Counted from the stretch's first letter, positions 7,764 to 16,890 are shown. The stretch: 64,000 bases of DNA from Prevotella sp. ne3005 (GCF_900110085.1 NZ_FOCK01000004.1:124001-188000); one strand, 5' to 3'. Notes: generated by a model not told the origin, from the letters alone. Numbers and translations: made by a program.

Positions 7764-9164
7764 ATGATGATACTCCTGACAGTTCTGGCCTATTTCGCCG
7801 TTCTTTTCTGCATCAGCCGCTTGACGAGCAGGCGTGCTGACAACCAGACCTTCTATCGTGCCAACCGTCGTGCCCCTTGGTACATGGTGGCTTTCGGTAT
7901 GGTTGGCGCCTCTATCTCTGGCGTCACCTTTGTCAGCGTGCCAGGTATGGTGCTTACATCGCAGATGACCTATCTGCAGATGTGCCTCGGATTCATCGTG
8001 GGCTATATCGTGATAGCCTTTGTGCTCCTGCCCTTGTATTACCGTCTGAACCTTACGAGCATCTATACCTATCTAGGTCAGCGATTAGGCAACCGTTCGT
8101 ATCAGACGGGTGCCTGGTTTTTCCTGCTCTCCAAGATGATAGGCGCCAGCGTCAGGTTCTACGTGGTGTGTATCATCCTCCAGCAATTTGTCTTCGACCC
8201 TGCAGGCATACCCTTTATCGTGAATGTGGCGATGATGGTGCTGCTCATCTGGCTCTACACCCACAGAGGGGGCATCGCCACGCTGGTGTTCACCGATTCC
8301 TTCCAGACCATCTGCCTGTTTACTGCCCTGATACTGATCATCTTCGATGTGATGGGCCAGCTGCATCTCTCTGTCGGTGAGGCTGTTAGCGCCATTGCCG
8401 AGAGTCCGATGAGCCAGGTGTTCGTATTCGATGACTGGGTGTCGCCCCACCACTTCTGGAAGCAATTCCTGAGTGGAGCCTTTATCGCCATCGTCATGAC
8501 GGGTCTTGATCAGGACATGATGCAGAAGAACCTGACCTGTAAGACCCTGAGGGATGCGCAGAAGGATATGTGTACCTATGGTGTGGCCTTCGTACCTGCC
8601 AATCTGCTCTTCCTTGCCCTGGGTGTGTTGCTCTCGATGGTGCTGGGCACAAGTCTTAAAGGCGACGAACTGCTCCCCTCTTTCATCCTCTCGTCCTTTC
8701 ACCCCCTCACCCTTCACCTCTTTATCCTAGGCATTGTGGCAGCCTCATTCTCGAGTGCCGACTCTGCCCTGACTTCGCTCACCACCTGCTTCTGCGTGGA
8801 CATCCGTCGACAGCCAGACAACGAGTCGTTGCGAAAAAAGATGCATGTGGTGATGTGCCTGATCTTCGTGGTGTTTATCCTCTTGTTCAGGGCATTCAAC
8901 TCCACCTCGCTTATCGATGCCATCTATACGCTGGCCAGTTATACCTATGGTCCCCTGCTGGGCCTTTTCGTCTTTGGACTCTTCACCAAGAAGCAGACCA
9001 ACGATCGTCTGGTGCCCTATATCTGCATCGCCTCGCCCCTTGTCTGCTATGCCCTCGACACCATCACCCAACACCTCTGGGGCTACCATTTCGGCTACGA
9101 ACTGCTGATGCTCAACGGGCTGTTTACCTTCCTCGGACTGTCAATAAAAAGTGCCAAAATTTAA
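7764..9164 (+). CDS. Sodium:solute symporter (SSF family)
   Basis: 466 residues from ATG 7764 (ATG 7767 is equally possible; the frame extends to a TTG at 7752 inside the promoter). About thirteen membrane helices are present. The early YLGQRLGNRSYQTGAWFFLLSKMIGASVRF segment and the later AASFSSADSALTSLTTCFCVDI resemble SSF helix 8, whose small hydroxyl residues bind Na+. SSF proteins import sugars, amino acids, vitamins or sialic acid. A sialic acid role would be tempting given the nonulosonate genes upstream, but nothing in the sequence shows the substrate, and the genes are in separate transcription units. Confidence 0.88.
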   Translation: MMILLTVLAYFAVLFCISRLTSRRADNQTFYRANRRAPWYMVAFGMVGASISGVTFVSVPGMVLTSQMTYLQMCLGFIVGYIVIAFVLLPLYYRLNLTSIYTYLGQRLGNRSYQTGAWFFLLSKMIGASVRFYVVCIILQQFVFDPAGIPFIVNVAMMVLLIWLYTHRGGIATLVFTDSFQTICLFTALILIIFDVMGQLHLSVGEAVSAIAESPMSQVFVFDDWVSPHHFWKQFLSGAFIAIVMTGLDQDMMQKNLTCKTLRDAQKDMCTYGVAFVPANLLFLALGVLLSMVLGTSLKGDELLPSFILSSFHPLTLHLFILGIVAASFSSADSALTSLTTCFCVDIRRQPDNESLRKKMHVVMCLIFVVFILLFRAFNSTSLIDAIYTLASYTYGPLLGLFVFGLFTKKQTNDRLVPYICIASPLVCYALDTITQHLWGYHFGYELLMLNGLFTFLGLSIKSAKI

Positions 9165-9611
9165 CATTTTCTATTTGCTCCTTCTAGAAAAACAGGAAGG
9201 CTGTTTCGGGCTGAAAACAGGTCAGGTTACGGCAGAGTATACGTTTACCGTAAGCAAACCATGACTTTAGTCGGACTAAAGTATAGGTTTAGTCCGGGTA
9301 AACCCTATCTATTTCCGTAGCAAACCTGGGGCATTTTACGATGAAATCGGGGCTTTTTCAGGCTTTTTCAGGGTGTTTGGAGTAAAGAATCATGACAAGA
9401 AAAACATAACTTCCACACTATCAGCCACTTAGCAAAAAGGCTCATATTTCGCGAAATTTCGGCCTCGGATCGACTTGAGCTCTAAAACGCGATTCTCACG
9501 AGGCGGTTTGTAAAGGGTTTTTGCCTATTAGCCATACAGACATACATATACTCCGCCAGAACTGAAAACAAAGTTTTCGGCCTTTTTGACGCAATTCTCA
9601 ATTAAAATATG
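9165..9611. other. Long non-coding stretch with palindromes
   Basis: About 450 bp without a plausible gene. It holds a cluster of imperfect and perfect palindromes at 9243-9305 (listed separately), a tandem GCTTTTTCAGG pair near 9352-9370, and a perfect TTTCGCGAAA palindrome near 9448. I see no RNA gene I can name. Confidence 0.5.
9243..9305. repeat. Cluster of TTTA/TAAA palindromes
   Basis: Three palindromic units lie in tandem: a weak GTTTACCGTAAGCAAAC at 9243, a perfect ACTTTAGTC-G-GACTAAAGT at 9264-9282, and TTTAGTCCGGGTAAA at 9288-9302 inside GGTTTA...TAAACC. A close relative, TTTACTCCGGGTAAA, occurs at 20482-20496 between convergent genes. The pattern is like an extragenic palindromic repeat family. 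Confidence 0.55.
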
Positions 9612-9620
9612 TACCTTTGC
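9612..9620 (+). promoter_or_regulatory. -7 box for argS
   Basis: TACCTTTGC, 21 nt before the argS ATG. Confidence 0.6.
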
Positions 9621-9641
9621 ACCCAAATTTCAAGATAAGGT

Positions 9642-11426
9642 ATGAATATAGAAGCATTGATCAGCAAAGCTGCAGGTGAGGCCGTGAAGGCGCTCTATGG
9701 CATGGATGCCACAGAGAAGATGCTGCAGTTGCAGAAGACGAGAAGTGAGTTTGAGGGCAACCTCACGTTGGTGGTGTTCCCCTTTGTAAAGGCTGCGAAA
9801 AAATCACCTGAGCAGACAGCCCAGGAGATTGGCGAATACTTGCAGCAGAATTGTTCTGCCATTGAGAAGTTCAACGTGGTAAAGGGCTTCCTCAACCTCA
9901 GCATTGGCGACGGTGCATGGACAGAACTCCTGAGCGCCATCGACAACGATGAGCACTTCGGCATGAAGCAGGCTACGGAAGACTCACCCCTCGTGATGAT
10001 TGAATACTCCTCGCCCAACACGAACAAGCCCCTCCACCTCGGCCATGTGCGCAACAACCTGCTGGGTTGGTCGCTGGCTCAGATCATGCAGGCAAACGGT
10101 AATAAGGTGGTGAAGACCAATATCGTGAACGATCGTGGTATCCACATCTGCAAGTCGATGCTGGCCTGGCTGAAGTGGGGCAATGGCGAAACCCCCGAGA
10201 GCTCTGGCAAGAAGGGCGACCACCTGATTGGCGACTACTACGTGGCTTTCGACAAGCACTACCGCGAGGAAATCAAGGAGCTCGTGGCCCAGGGCATGGA
10301 CGAAGAGAAGGCCAAGCAGGAGGCTCCACTCATCAAGGAGGCCCACGAGATGCTGGTGAAATGGGAGCAGAACGACCCTGAGGTGCGCGCCCTCTGGGAG
10401 AAGATGAACAACTGGGTATATGCCGGCTTCGATGAGACCTACAAGAAGATGGGCGTCAGCTTCGATAAAATCTACTACGAGAGCCAGACCTACCTGAAGG
10501 GTAAGGCTAAGGTGGAGGAAGGTCTTGCCAAGGGACTCTTCGAGCGCCACGACGACAACTCCGTATGGGCTGACCTCACCAACGAGGGTCTCGACCAGAA
10601 ACTGCTGCTCCGCAGCGATGGAACCAGCGTTTATATGACTCAGGACATCGGAACGGCTGAGATGCGCTTCCAGGATTTCCCCATCGACAAGATGATCTAC
10701 GTCGTAGGAAATGAGCAGAACTACCACTTCCAGGTGCTCTCAATCCTGCTTGACCGCTTAGGCTTCAAGTGGGGCAAGGAACTGACACATTTCTCTTATG
10801 GAATGGTGGAACTCCCCAATGGAAAGATGAAGAGTCGCGAGGGAACGGTAGTGGATGCTGACGACCTGATGGAACTGATGGTGGAAGATGCCTACAAAAC
10901 CTCGATGGAATTGGGCAAATTCGACGATATGACAGAGGAAGAACGTCGTGAGATAGCCCGTATCGTAGGTATGGGTGCGCTGAAATACTTCATCCTGAAG
11001 GTCGATGCCCGTAAGAACATGCTCTTCAATCCTGAAGAAAGTATCGATTTCAACGGCAATACAGGTCCTTTCATCCAGTACACCTATGCCCGTATCCGCA
11101 GTATTCTCCGTAAGGCCGAGGCAGAGGGACTCAAGCCTGCCATCACCTCTGTCGCACTCTCAGAGAAAGAGGTGGAACTGGTTCAGAAGATGAACGAGTT
11201 TGGTGCAGCTGTAGAGCAGGCTGGTAAGGACTACTCTCCTTCAGGCATCGCCAACTACTGCTACGAGCTCACCAAGGTGTTCAATCAGTTCTATCATGAC
11301 TACTCGATCCTCAACGAGCCTGATGAGCAGAAGAAGCTCTTCCGCCTTGTTCTGGCCAAGAATGTGGCCAAGATCATCAAGAACGCCATGAGTCTGCTGG
11401 GCATCGAGGTGCCAGAGCGCATGTAA
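9642..11426 (+). CDS. argS: Arginyl-tRNA synthetase
   Basis: 594 residues, the normal bacterial length. This class I synthetase charges tRNA-Arg in the cytoplasm. The N-terminal additional domain (Arg_tRNA_synt_N, residues 1-100) precedes the HIGH-type motif in SSPNTNKPLHLGHVRNN. The KMSKS-like loop reads GKMKSREGTVV, and the C-terminal DALR anticodon-binding domain (about residues 475-594, EYTKVFNQFYHDYSIL region) ends in the conserved MSLLGIEVPERM. The start ATG lies 21 nt after a good -7 box. Ordinary housekeeping gene. Confidence 0.97.
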   Translation: MNIEALISKAAGEAVKALYGMDATEKMLQLQKTRSEFEGNLTLVVFPFVKAAKKSPEQTAQEIGEYLQQNCSAIEKFNVVKGFLNLSIGDGAWTELLSAIDNDEHFGMKQATEDSPLVMIEYSSPNTNKPLHLGHVRNNLLGWSLAQIMQANGNKVVKTNIVNDRGIHICKSMLAWLKWGNGETPESSGKKGDHLIGDYYVAFDKHYREEIKELVAQGMDEEKAKQEAPLIKEAHEMLVKWEQNDPEVRALWEKMNNWVYAGFDETYKKMGVSFDKIYYESQTYLKGKAKVEEGLAKGLFERHDDNSVWADLTNEGLDQKLLLRSDGTSVYMTQDIGTAEMRFQDFPIDKMIYVVGNEQNYHFQVLSILLDRLGFKWGKELTHFSYGMVELPNGKMKSREGTVVDADDLMELMVEDAYKTSMELGKFDDMTEEERREIARIVGMGALKYFILKVDARKNMLFNPEESIDFNGNTGPFIQYTYARIRSILRKAEAEGLKPAITSVALSEKEVELVQKMNEFGAAVEQAGKDYSPSGIANYCYELTKVFNQFYHDYSILNEPDEQKKLFRLVLAKNVAKIIKNAMSLLGIEVPERM

Positions 11427-11444
11427 CATATTAAAGATTCAGAA

Positions 11445-11915
11445 TTGAAAATTGATAATTTAAATCCCCCGACAAATCGTCATGATACCGTACTTCCATT
11501 ACCTTTGGAAGTACGGGCTGACGCTTGGGCTGTGGATGCTGCCTGTTCAGGCAACCCCGGGCCTATGGAATACCAGGCCATCGACCTGCAGACAGGCTAT
11601 CGTGTATTCCACTATGGTCCTGTCCACGGCACCAACAACATCGGGGAGTTTCTCGCCATCGTCCATGCCCTTGCCCTTTGCTGGAATCAGGGTTTGCACG
11701 ACAAGGTTATCTACAGCGATTCTTACAATGCCATCCTCTGGGTTCAGAAGCGCAAATGTAAGACAAAACTTGAGCGCAACCCCAAGACGGAACCGCTCTT
11801 CCAGATCATTGCCCGAGCAGAAAACTGGCTCAACACCCACAACTATCGTAATCCCATCATCAAGTGGGAAACGCAGAAATGGGGTGAGGTCCCAGCCGAT
11901 TTTGGGCGCAAATAA
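11445..11915 (+). CDS. Ribonuclease H-like protein (RNase HI family), no ATG start
   Basis: About 156 codons in the argS frame. The fold's acidic residues are visible: AVDAACSGNPGP (Asp), NNIGEFLAI (Glu), YSDSYNAI (Asp) and the C-terminal ADFGRK (Asp). RNase HI cuts RNA in RNA/DNA hybrids. No ATG exists between the argS stop and the first catalytic motif. Candidate starts are TTG 11445, an ATT at 11430 or a TTG near 11500, so the N-terminus is uncertain. It begins 18 nt after argS and is probably expressed with it. The catalytic set looks complete, so it is not an obvious pseudogene. Confidence 0.78.
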   Translation: MKIDNLNPPTNRHDTVLPLPLEVRADAWAVDAACSGNPGPMEYQAIDLQTGYRVFHYGPVHGTNNIGEFLAIVHALALCWNQGLHDKVIYSDSYNAILWVQKRKCKTKLERNPKTEPLFQIIARAENWLNTHNYRNPIIKWETQKWGEVPADFGRK

Positions 11916-11947
11916 GGTGGTTTAATTCTTTTTAACTAACATAACAA

Positions 11948-11995
11948 GCTTGCAATCTGAAATTTTTAATATATTTGCAAGCAAAATTGCAATTT
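11948..11995. promoter_or_regulatory. Promoter region with inverted repeats upstream of ABC transporter
   Basis: The -7 box TATATTTGC (11970-11978) lies between GCTTGCAA (11948-11955) and its inverse TTGCAAGC (11975-11982), which overlaps the box. A perfect 12-bp palindrome AAATTGCAATTT follows at 11984-11995, in the presumed start-site or early 5' UTR region. The layout resembles an operator; the regulator is unknown. Confidence 0.5.
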
Positions 11996-12024
11996 GGACA
12001 TTGTGTTAGTTCGCATTTAGGAAG

Positions 12025-14925
12025 ATGACTGATATACTACTATCCAGTTTTCTGAGCTTGTTTGCCTTGTTTGGCAAGGAAGAAAAAGTTGATACGGCAT
12101 GGGCTCAAGCCATGCTGGAGAATTATTTGCGGCATCATTTCGGAATCAGAAATATTGAGGCCTATCTCGGCTTTTACAGTGATTTGCGAAACGTCTATGA
12201 GATGTCGAGTAAAGGAGGCGTGGACCCACAAGTGACTGTCGACGGTATCTGCAAAGAGCTGAAAAGCAAGATTTCCCGCAATGCGGCTGCTCTGTTGCTC
12301 TTGCGCTTGATGGAATTCTGCAGTTACAAAGAAGGACATGCAGACTTCCTGTTTACCACAATGGCCAAGACACTGCAGATTCCTGATTCGCAATACAATA
12401 CCTTTGTTGATTTCGTCAACAACCGTCAGAACGAGCATGTGATGATTCACCAGCTCGATGACACCCAAGGAGAACTGAAGACATTGCTGGATCCAGAAAG
12501 TGGCAACTTGCTCTTTACCTACACAGGTCCAGACACTGTGATGCTCAATGACGTGCCTGTACTCTCGGGGACTTATCAGGTGTGGATCCAGAGCAGTGTG
12601 CTGAAAGGCGCCAGTGGCAAGCCCGTCTACTATTCCACCATCCTCTCTGCCTATAAGAATGTCAAAGGACTGGACCTGGACAAGGCTGAAGAGGTGGAGT
12701 TCTGTGGGCGCAACATCAACTTCCGCTTCCCCAACAGCGATAATGGCATGCACGACCTGAGCTTTACGCTCCGCAATGGTGAGTTGCTGGCTATTATGGG
12801 TGGCTCAGGTACAGGTAAGACCACCTTACTCTCCCTGCTGAATGGCACACTGAAGCCACAGGAAGGCAGCATCACCATCAATGGCCATGATATCTCTGAA
12901 CCAGCAGCCAAAGCCTTGATAGGCTACGTGCCACAAGACGATCTGCTGATTGAAGAGCTCACCGTCTATCAGAACCTGTGGTTCACGGCTAAGCTTTGTT
13001 TTGAGGGTATGAGCGAAGAAGACCTCGACAAACGCGTGATGAAGACCCTCAAAGATCTGGGTCTCGATGCCGCCAAGAATCTCAAAGTGGGCTCCGCCAT
13101 CAATAAATTCATCTCTGGTGGTCAGCGCAAACGCCTGAACATCGCCCTTGAGTTAATACGCGAACCAGCTGTGCTCTTCCTGGACGAGCCTACGTCTGGC
13201 CTCTCCTCTGCAGATACCGAGAAAGTGATCAACTTGCTCAAGGAGCAGACCCAGAAGGGAAAACTGATCATTGTGAATATCCATCAGCCATCGAGCGACG
13301 TCTATAAACTCTTCGACCGTCTCTGGCTACTTGATAAAGGTGGTTATCCCGTCTTCGACGGTAATCCCATCGACGCCATTACCTATTTTAAGACGGCAGC
13401 CAAATATGCTGATGCAGAAACCAGCGCCTGCCCCACTTGTGGTAATGTGAATCCTGAAATCGTGCTGAACATCATCGATGAAAAGGCACTTAACAGTAAT
13501 GGAGAGATCTCTGATGAGCGAAAGATGAGTCCACAGGAGTGGCACAAGCTTTATCTGGAGAAGAGGGCAGAGTTGCCTGAGCCTGTCGTCAAGGATGTAC
13601 CACACTCTGACCAGAAGAAACCCCATGCATTCAAGCAGTTCCTGATATTCCTACGTCGTAATTTCCGTACGAAAATCACCAATGTCCAATATCTATGTAT
13701 CACCCTGCTTGAAGCACCGCTGCTGGCTGTGGTCTGTGCCCTGCTGACACGTTATGCACCACCAGAAGGTTACTCCGTGATGGACAACAAGAATCTGGTG
13801 AGCTATTTCTTCATGGCAGTCATCGTCGCCACCTTTATTGGTATGAGCGGTAGTGCCGAGGAGATTATCAAAGACCGTGCACTTCTGAAACGAGAGAGTT
13901 TCCTTAACTTATCCTACGGCAGTTATATTTCCTCGAAGATTGTCTATATGGCAGGTGTTTCATTGGTACAGACCCTGCTGTTTATCCTCATCGGTAATTA
14001 CATCATGGGGCTCCACGGACTGTTCCTGACTTGGTGGGTCATCCTCTTTGTCACAGCCCTCCTGTCGAGCTTGATGGGTCTGCTGCTCTCCCAGTGTCTG
14101 AACTCCGTGGTGGCTATCTACATCTCCATCCCCATCCTGTTGATTCCTCAGATTCTGCTTTGCGGACTGGTAGTCAGCTTCTCTGACCTGGCCCCCAAGA
14201 GCACCACAGGCAACGTTCCTTTGATTGGTGAAATCATTCCTTCACGCTGGGCTTATGAGGCATTAGCCGTCACCTCCTATTCTGACAATATCTATGAGGC
14301 GCCATTCTTTGAGATGGACCAGAAGAAATATGAGACACAGTTCTATAATTTCGGATATGTCAACGAGCTCCAATCACAATTGGAGACCATGAAGAGTGAA
14401 CAAGAGCAGGGCAAGGAGGTTGATCCGAACCATCTGAAAACCATCCGTATCAACCTGCCACTCGTGACTTCCTATTGTGACATGGAACCTTATAAGGGTG
14501 ATTACGATTACCCGTCACTTCGCCAGTATCTGAAAGATGCCGAAAAGATTCTTGTGACTCGCAGCAACACCATCTCACTCAAAGCCGACAAGCAGATTTC
14601 CGCCATGGTACGTGAGATGGGCAAGGATGCCGTATTGAAACTGAAACGTGATAACTACAACATCAAACTGGAAGACTGTGTTGCAGGGGCTGACCAAAAG
14701 AACATGCTTGAAGTCATCGACGGATACATCGTGCCACGCATGCAGACCATATTCCTCACACCGCGTAATCACTGGGGGCGCGCTCCTTTCTACAGCAGTG
14801 TGAAGATTCTGGGTAGCTGGCATATCAAGACTCTATGGTTCAACATCTCCGTCATGTTGCTCATGGGACTCATCCTCTCCATATTCCTCTTCACCGATTG
14901 GCCGGGAAGAGTGATCAGAAAGTAG
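12025..14925 (+). CDS. ABCG-like ABC transporter, fused ATPase and permease, with N-terminal extension
   Basis: 966 residues. An N-terminal soluble helical region of about 240 residues (possibly TerB-like, uncertain) precedes the ABC ATPase. The ATPase has Walker A GGSGTGKTTLL near residue 258, the Q-loop GYVPQDDLLIEELTV, signature ISGGQRKRLN near 362 and Walker B VLFLDEPTSGL near 385. An ABC-2 type membrane domain follows, with a helix cluster around residues 560-740, a long extracytoplasmic segment and a last helix near 935. This ATPase-then-permease order is that of the White/ABCG half transporters. Substrate unknown. Downstream at 47 nt lies a lipoprotein gene that may be co-transcribed. 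Confidence 0.85.
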   Translation: MTDILLSSFLSLFALFGKEEKVDTAWAQAMLENYLRHHFGIRNIEAYLGFYSDLRNVYEMSSKGGVDPQVTVDGICKELKSKISRNAAALLLLRLMEFCSYKEGHADFLFTTMAKTLQIPDSQYNTFVDFVNNRQNEHVMIHQLDDTQGELKTLLDPESGNLLFTYTGPDTVMLNDVPVLSGTYQVWIQSSVLKGASGKPVYYSTILSAYKNVKGLDLDKAEEVEFCGRNINFRFPNSDNGMHDLSFTLRNGELLAIMGGSGTGKTTLLSLLNGTLKPQEGSITINGHDISEPAAKALIGYVPQDDLLIEELTVYQNLWFTAKLCFEGMSEEDLDKRVMKTLKDLGLDAAKNLKVGSAINKFISGGQRKRLNIALELIREPAVLFLDEPTSGLSSADTEKVINLLKEQTQKGKLIIVNIHQPSSDVYKLFDRLWLLDKGGYPVFDGNPIDAITYFKTAAKYADAETSACPTCGNVNPEIVLNIIDEKALNSNGEISDERKMSPQEWHKLYLEKRAELPEPVVKDVPHSDQKKPHAFKQFLIFLRRNFRTKITNVQYLCITLLEAPLLAVVCALLTRYAPPEGYSVMDNKNLVSYFFMAVIVATFIGMSGSAEEIIKDRALLKRESFLNLSYGSYISSKIVYMAGVSLVQTLLFILIGNYIMGLHGLFLTWWVILFVTALLSSLMGLLLSQCLNSVVAIYISIPILLIPQILLCGLVVSFSDLAPKSTTGNVPLIGEIIPSRWAYEALAVTSYSDNIYEAPFFEMDQKKYETQFYNFGYVNELQSQLETMKSEQEQGKEVDPNHLKTIRINLPLVTSYCDMEPYKGDYDYPSLRQYLKDAEKILVTRSNTISLKADKQISAMVREMGKDAVLKLKRDNYNIKLEDCVAGADQKNMLEVIDGYIVPRMQTIFLTPRNHWGRAPFYSSVKILGSWHIKTLWFNISVMLLMGLILSIFLFTDWPGRVIRK

Positions 14926-14972
14926 AAATAATTATTTAATTCATTTATTAATAACAATCAATTCAAAAAACA

Positions 14973-15776
14973 ATGAAAAAATTATCAATTGTCGCTGTAG
15001 CATTTGCAGCAGTCGTATTTGCAGCATGTGGAAACAAGACTGCAAACAATACTGAATCAGCCGATTCAGTAAAGAGTTTCGAACAGGAGCAGATTGAAGA
15101 GAGCATCAAGATGCACGTTGACAGTCTGGCAAGTGAGATCGGTAAGCTGAAGCAGCTTCCTTTCCTGCAGAAAGACAACGATGGTACCTTCAAGCTGACA
15201 AAGGAAGAGAAGCAGGTGAAGCCCGACTATCTGCTGAGCCCTTCTGTAGCAGAGGCTGCCACCACACTCGCAGAGAAGTATCGCGTATTGTCTGCTCTCG
15301 AAGTTGACAAGAATATTGCCAAGCTCTATGAGATGCCTCTGGATGAATATGAGAAGGCTATTGCCAAGTTGGCTGCTGATATCAACGATCCTTCTCTCAA
15401 GGTCATTGAGGATGGTACCAATGCAGCAGAGAACACACAGGCTCTTTACGATGCAATGAATGAGAACGGTCGTATCAACTTCTTCTGGCAGATTGCTGCC
15501 GCCTCTCTCGTTGAGCAGATTTATTCTGCCAGCAAGAACTCTGACAGATTCCTCGCTGCTTTCGACGACGATGCTGCTGCAAACACCACCTTCCGCCTGG
15601 TGCTGATCCTCGATGCTCTGAATCGTCTGGCTGAGTACGATCCCGAAATCAAGCCCGTTGCAGATGTCCTTTCTACCCTCGACGCACTCAACGCTACAAC
15701 CGTTAGCGAGCTGAAGGCTCAGCTGGCAGAGTCTAAGGATCAGATTGAGGCTGCCCGTAAGGCTCTCACCAAGTAA
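14973..15776 (+). CDS. Uncharacterised lipoprotein
   Basis: 267 residues. The signal peptide MKKLSIVAVAFAAVVFAAC has its lipobox cysteine at C19. The mature part is almost wholly alpha-helical and rich in Ala, Glu and Lys, with segments such as EEKQVKPDYLLSP, EKYRVLSALEVDKNIAKLY and VLILDALNRLAEYDPEIKPV, and no cysteine after the lipobox. I do not recognise a named family. It follows the ABC transporter by 47 nt and ends at a strong terminator, so it may serve that transporter at the envelope, which is inference from position only. Confidence 0.75.
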   Translation: MKKLSIVAVAFAAVVFAACGNKTANNTESADSVKSFEQEQIEESIKMHVDSLASEIGKLKQLPFLQKDNDGTFKLTKEEKQVKPDYLLSPSVAEAATTLAEKYRVLSALEVDKNIAKLYEMPLDEYEKAIAKLAADINDPSLKVIEDGTNAAENTQALYDAMNENGRINFFWQIAAASLVEQIYSASKNSDRFLAAFDDDAAANTTFRLVLILDALNRLAEYDPEIKPVADVLSTLDALNATTVSELKAQLAESKDQIEAARKALTK

Positions 15777-15800
15777 GAGATTACACCTTATTAATATATA

Positions 15801-15838
15801 TAATCCCCGGAAGTCGTCAACTTTCGGGGATTATTTTA
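15801..15838. terminator. Bidirectional terminator overlapping the 3' end of ribD
   Basis: TAATCCCCG (15801-15809) pairs with CGGGGATTA (15825-15833), with an inner AAG/CTT, and is followed by TTTT on the plus strand. Its right half is also the last codons of the convergent ribD gene (stop at 15817), so the hairpin is partly coding. Confidence 0.8.
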
Positions 15839-16761
15839 TGATAACATACTATCTGATTCTCACCATCTCTGATGGTTTCTTTCACCTCTGCCTTTGCAGG
15901 TATCCGTGGTGCATGAGTACCATCGCTGACTGTCAATCCATAGTTTGTCTCTACACGAAGCTCATCCCAAAGGTCCTCATCAAGAAACGACTGTAACGTT
16001 TTAGCTCCCCCCTCCACTATCAATGACTGGATCTGATGGGCATACAGACTCTCCAGATTCAAGGGATGAGCATGGTCGATGACCAGGCGTTTAGGGTCTG
16101 AGCCACTCCACTCACGAACATTCAACTGTGGTTTGTCTCTTTCATCCGTCACGCGACCCACAAGGATAGCATCTTCCTCTGAACGGAGTTTATGGGAGAG
16201 CATCTTGGTAAAGTCTGAAGATATCTGCGTAGGCTTGAAATGGTCGTCAATAAAACCATTAGCCGTCTGAGCCCATTTCAGGATGATATAAGGCCGTTTC
16301 TCGCGATGGAATGTGAAGAAACGGCGATTCAGTTCCTTGCACTCCTTCTCAAGAACACCCACCTCTACCTCAATACCTGCCTCACGGAGTTTACGGATAC
16401 CCCGACCTTGCACTTCTGCAAATTCATCAATACAACCCACGACAACTCGACGCACCCCTTTCTTGATAATCAGATCAGCACAAGGAGGAGTTTTGCCATA
16501 ATGCGAACAGGGCTCCAGAGAGACGTAAATGGTGGACTCTGGCAACAGGGCCTCGTCTTCTGCACTTACAGAAGCAAAGGCATTCACCTCGGCATGCCCC
16601 TCACCGCAGCGTACATGATAACCTTCACCAATGATACGGCCATCAGCACTCACAATCACAGCTCCCACCATGGGATTGGGCTTGGCATTCTTCTGGCCGT
16701 TCTTCGCCAACTGGATGCATCGTTGCATGTATTTCTCGTCGTTTGTCATACGCTTTTCCAT
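15817..16761 (-). CDS. ribD: Bifunctional riboflavin biosynthesis deaminase/reductase
   Basis: 314 residues from ATG 16761 (ATG 16749 gives MTNDEKYMQRC and is also possible). The N-terminal cytidine-deaminase-like domain carries the zinc motif HAEVNAF and PCSHYGKTPPC. The C-terminal RibD reductase domain starts near residue 150 (RPYIILKWAQTANGFID) and ends with IVEGGAKTLQSFLDE. It catalyses two successive steps of riboflavin synthesis from the GTP-derived pyrimidine. It stands alone here, convergent with the preceding lipoprotein gene. The promoter leaves only about 8 nt of leader, so no FMN riboswitch can be present upstream. Confidence 0.93.
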   Translation of the reverse strand: MEKRMTNDEKYMQRCIQLAKNGQKNAKPNPMVGAVIVSADGRIIGEGYHVRCGEGHAEVNAFASVSAEDEALLPESTIYVSLEPCSHYGKTPPCADLIIKKGVRRVVVGCIDEFAEVQGRGIRKLREAGIEVEVGVLEKECKELNRRFFTFHREKRPYIILKWAQTANGFIDDHFKPTQISSDFTKMLSHKLRSEEDAILVGRVTDERDKPQLNVREWSGSDPKRLVIDHAHPLNLESLYAHQIQSLIVEGGAKTLQSFLDEDLWDELRVETNYGLTVSDGTHAPRIPAKAEVKETIRDGENQIVCYHKIIPES

Positions 16762-16771
16762 TTCTTTGCCA

Positions 16772-16802
16772 CAAAAGTACACAGAATCTCCGAAACTACA
16801 AA
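16772..16802 (-). promoter_or_regulatory. Promoter of ribD
   Basis: Minus strand -7 box TACTTTTG (16772-16779) and -33 TTTG (16799-16802), spacer 19 nt. The box ends about 10 nt before the ATG. Confidence 0.7.
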
Positions 16803-16813
16803 ACATTTGAGGC

Positions 16814-16849
16814 AAAAAAAGAGAGGGTATGTCTATAAGACACACCCTC
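16814..16849 (-). terminator. Terminator of the LruC-domain gene
   Basis: On the minus strand GAGGGTGTGTCT pairs with AGACATACCCTC (one mismatch) around a 3-nt loop, followed by CTCTTTTTTT. Confidence 0.75.
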
Positions 16850-16890
16850 ATCTTATATGATGCAACAAAATGTATCAATTATCTGATTAT

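Noticed and set aside
7752..9164. Sialic acid transporter next to the nonulosonate operon
   Set aside because: The SSF family has many substrates, the gene is in a separate unit 3 kb away, and no sequence feature shows sialic acid specificity.
16762..16878. N-terminal extension of RibD and possible FMN riboswitch
   Set aside because: The -33/-7 boxes lie inside this stretch, so it is not translated, and the leader of about 8 nt leaves no room for a riboswitch.
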